Source: Mixophyes australis (Eukaryota; Chordata; Amphibia; Anura; Limnodynastidae). Taken from it: DNA of 64,000 nt. A program made the position numbers and the translations under genes. Positions 63,522 to 64,000 of this stretch are shown here, one piece after another (position 1 is the first letter of the stretch; each line of letters starts with the position of its first letter). The stretch is from assembly GCA_036250195.1 (NCBI GenBank), contig JAVHZZ010000001.1, positions 401,192,117 through 401,256,116 of the forward strand, written 5' to 3'. The notes under the pieces were generated by a model. That model did not search any database. It was not told the origin of the DNA and saw only the letters and a program-made list of their open reading frames with translations.

Positions 63522-64000
63522 ACATTATCGACTATAAGACAAATTCTACGTTACTTGGTAAGGATTTTATTATTTGCCAGACTTCAAGATAGCTATCTAT
63601 TTTTACCCCAGTTAGGTAAAATAACGCTTTCTCCTAGGAATTACTTCTCTTTCCCCTTGGTTAACAAAAGCTTCAGGTTTTATTGTGGGCTTCTTTCAGT
63701 GTTTCCATCGATCAACAATTTGACATTCTTACATCTCTTGTTTCTTCCTCAGGACTATTACTTTCTCTATACTGTTGCTTCACATTACAATCCATAGTAA
63801 AAAAACATGACATTTACATGACCCTCACCGTATAATAAGCAACGTCTCACAGGTAATAGCAGTCCAAGAGCACATAGAGCAGCTCAATATTAACAGAGGA
63901 TGGAGAATAAATGAAAACGCCTTTAGGAGGAAGGTAATTTATTGATAGTTCACTATTTAACAAATGTTTTTGCTTTATAAATCGGTTTATCTGTTGATAT
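63522..64000. other. Unassigned AT-rich sequence
   Basis: The frame 63,555-63,797 has no domain. I see nothing else. Confidence 0.5.

Overview
The window looks like intergenic or deep-intronic DNA from a vertebrate, most probably a frog (anuran amphibian). No prokaryotic gene organisation is present: reading frames are short and stop-rich, the background is AT-rich, and almost every recognisable coding piece is a decayed transposable element. The repeat mix (several Tc1-like families, CR1 and L1/Tx1-type LINEs, Gypsy LTR elements, hAT- and Harbinger-like MITEs, Helitron-like elements and a tyrosine-recombinase retroelement with an SGNH hydrolase) fits amphibian genomes. I found no convincing host protein-coding gene. 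The only candidate is a minus-strand CpG-rich promoter with possible exons at 30.8-32.1 kb, and that may itself belong to a repeat.

Layout. 1-6 kb: an L1 fragment, an LTR remnant broken by a LINE/SINE tail, and a hAT MITE. 6-8.5 kb: two dead Tc1 transposons side by side (Tc1-A minus, Tc1-B plus). 8.7-10.6 kb: a 1.87-kb non-autonomous hAT-like element holding three different tandem arrays. 10.7-11.3 kb: a CCCGGG-rich non-autonomous element. 11.8-15.3 kb: a 173-bp-family palindromic MITE, then a minus-strand relic of a tyrosine-recombinase retroelement (recombinase, SGNH hydrolase, terminal direct repeats) with a Gypsy LTR between its repeats. 15.4-17.8 kb: three LTR-type remnants in mixed orientation. 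18.7-20.1 kb: a CR1 LINE split by a second copy of the palindromic MITE. 20.6-20.85 kb: a small Helitron-like element carrying a perfect CTCF-type core. 21-30 kb: mostly unrecognised AT-rich sequence, one tRNA-type SINE and a third palindromic MITE. 30.8-32.1 kb: the candidate promoter and exons plus a GGGCCTAGTGCCC array.

33-34.5 kb: Tc1-C abutting a second Tc1-B fragment. 34.5-35.1 kb: an LTR fragment and a 29-bp minisatellite. 35.7-40.4 kb: an L2-like LINE broken by a 3.17-kb Gypsy element (gag, protease, reverse transcriptase, 5-bp target duplication) and by a further LTR. 43-46.7 kb: minisatellites invaded by a second deleted Gypsy element, also with a perfect target duplication. 47-50 kb: Tc1-D, a MITE and a 1.13-kb Helitron. 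50.4-52.3 kb: the 3' part of an L1. 52.5-58 kb: weaker LTR and LINE fragments, a perfect solo LTR and a Harbinger-like MITE. 58-64 kb: mostly unique AT-rich DNA with a few MITEs and a SINE/LINE tail.

Nesting gives relative ages. The palindromic MITE jumped into an existing CR1. The Gypsy at 36-39 kb and the LTR at 39.3-40.2 kb jumped into an existing LINE. The Gypsy at 44-46 kb jumped into a minisatellite. Both Gypsy elements then lost sequence between the coding region and the inside of the 3' LTR while keeping their outer ends. Family assignments rest on protein motifs, terminal repeats and target-site duplications read by eye. No database search was run, and boundaries without a target duplication are approximate.
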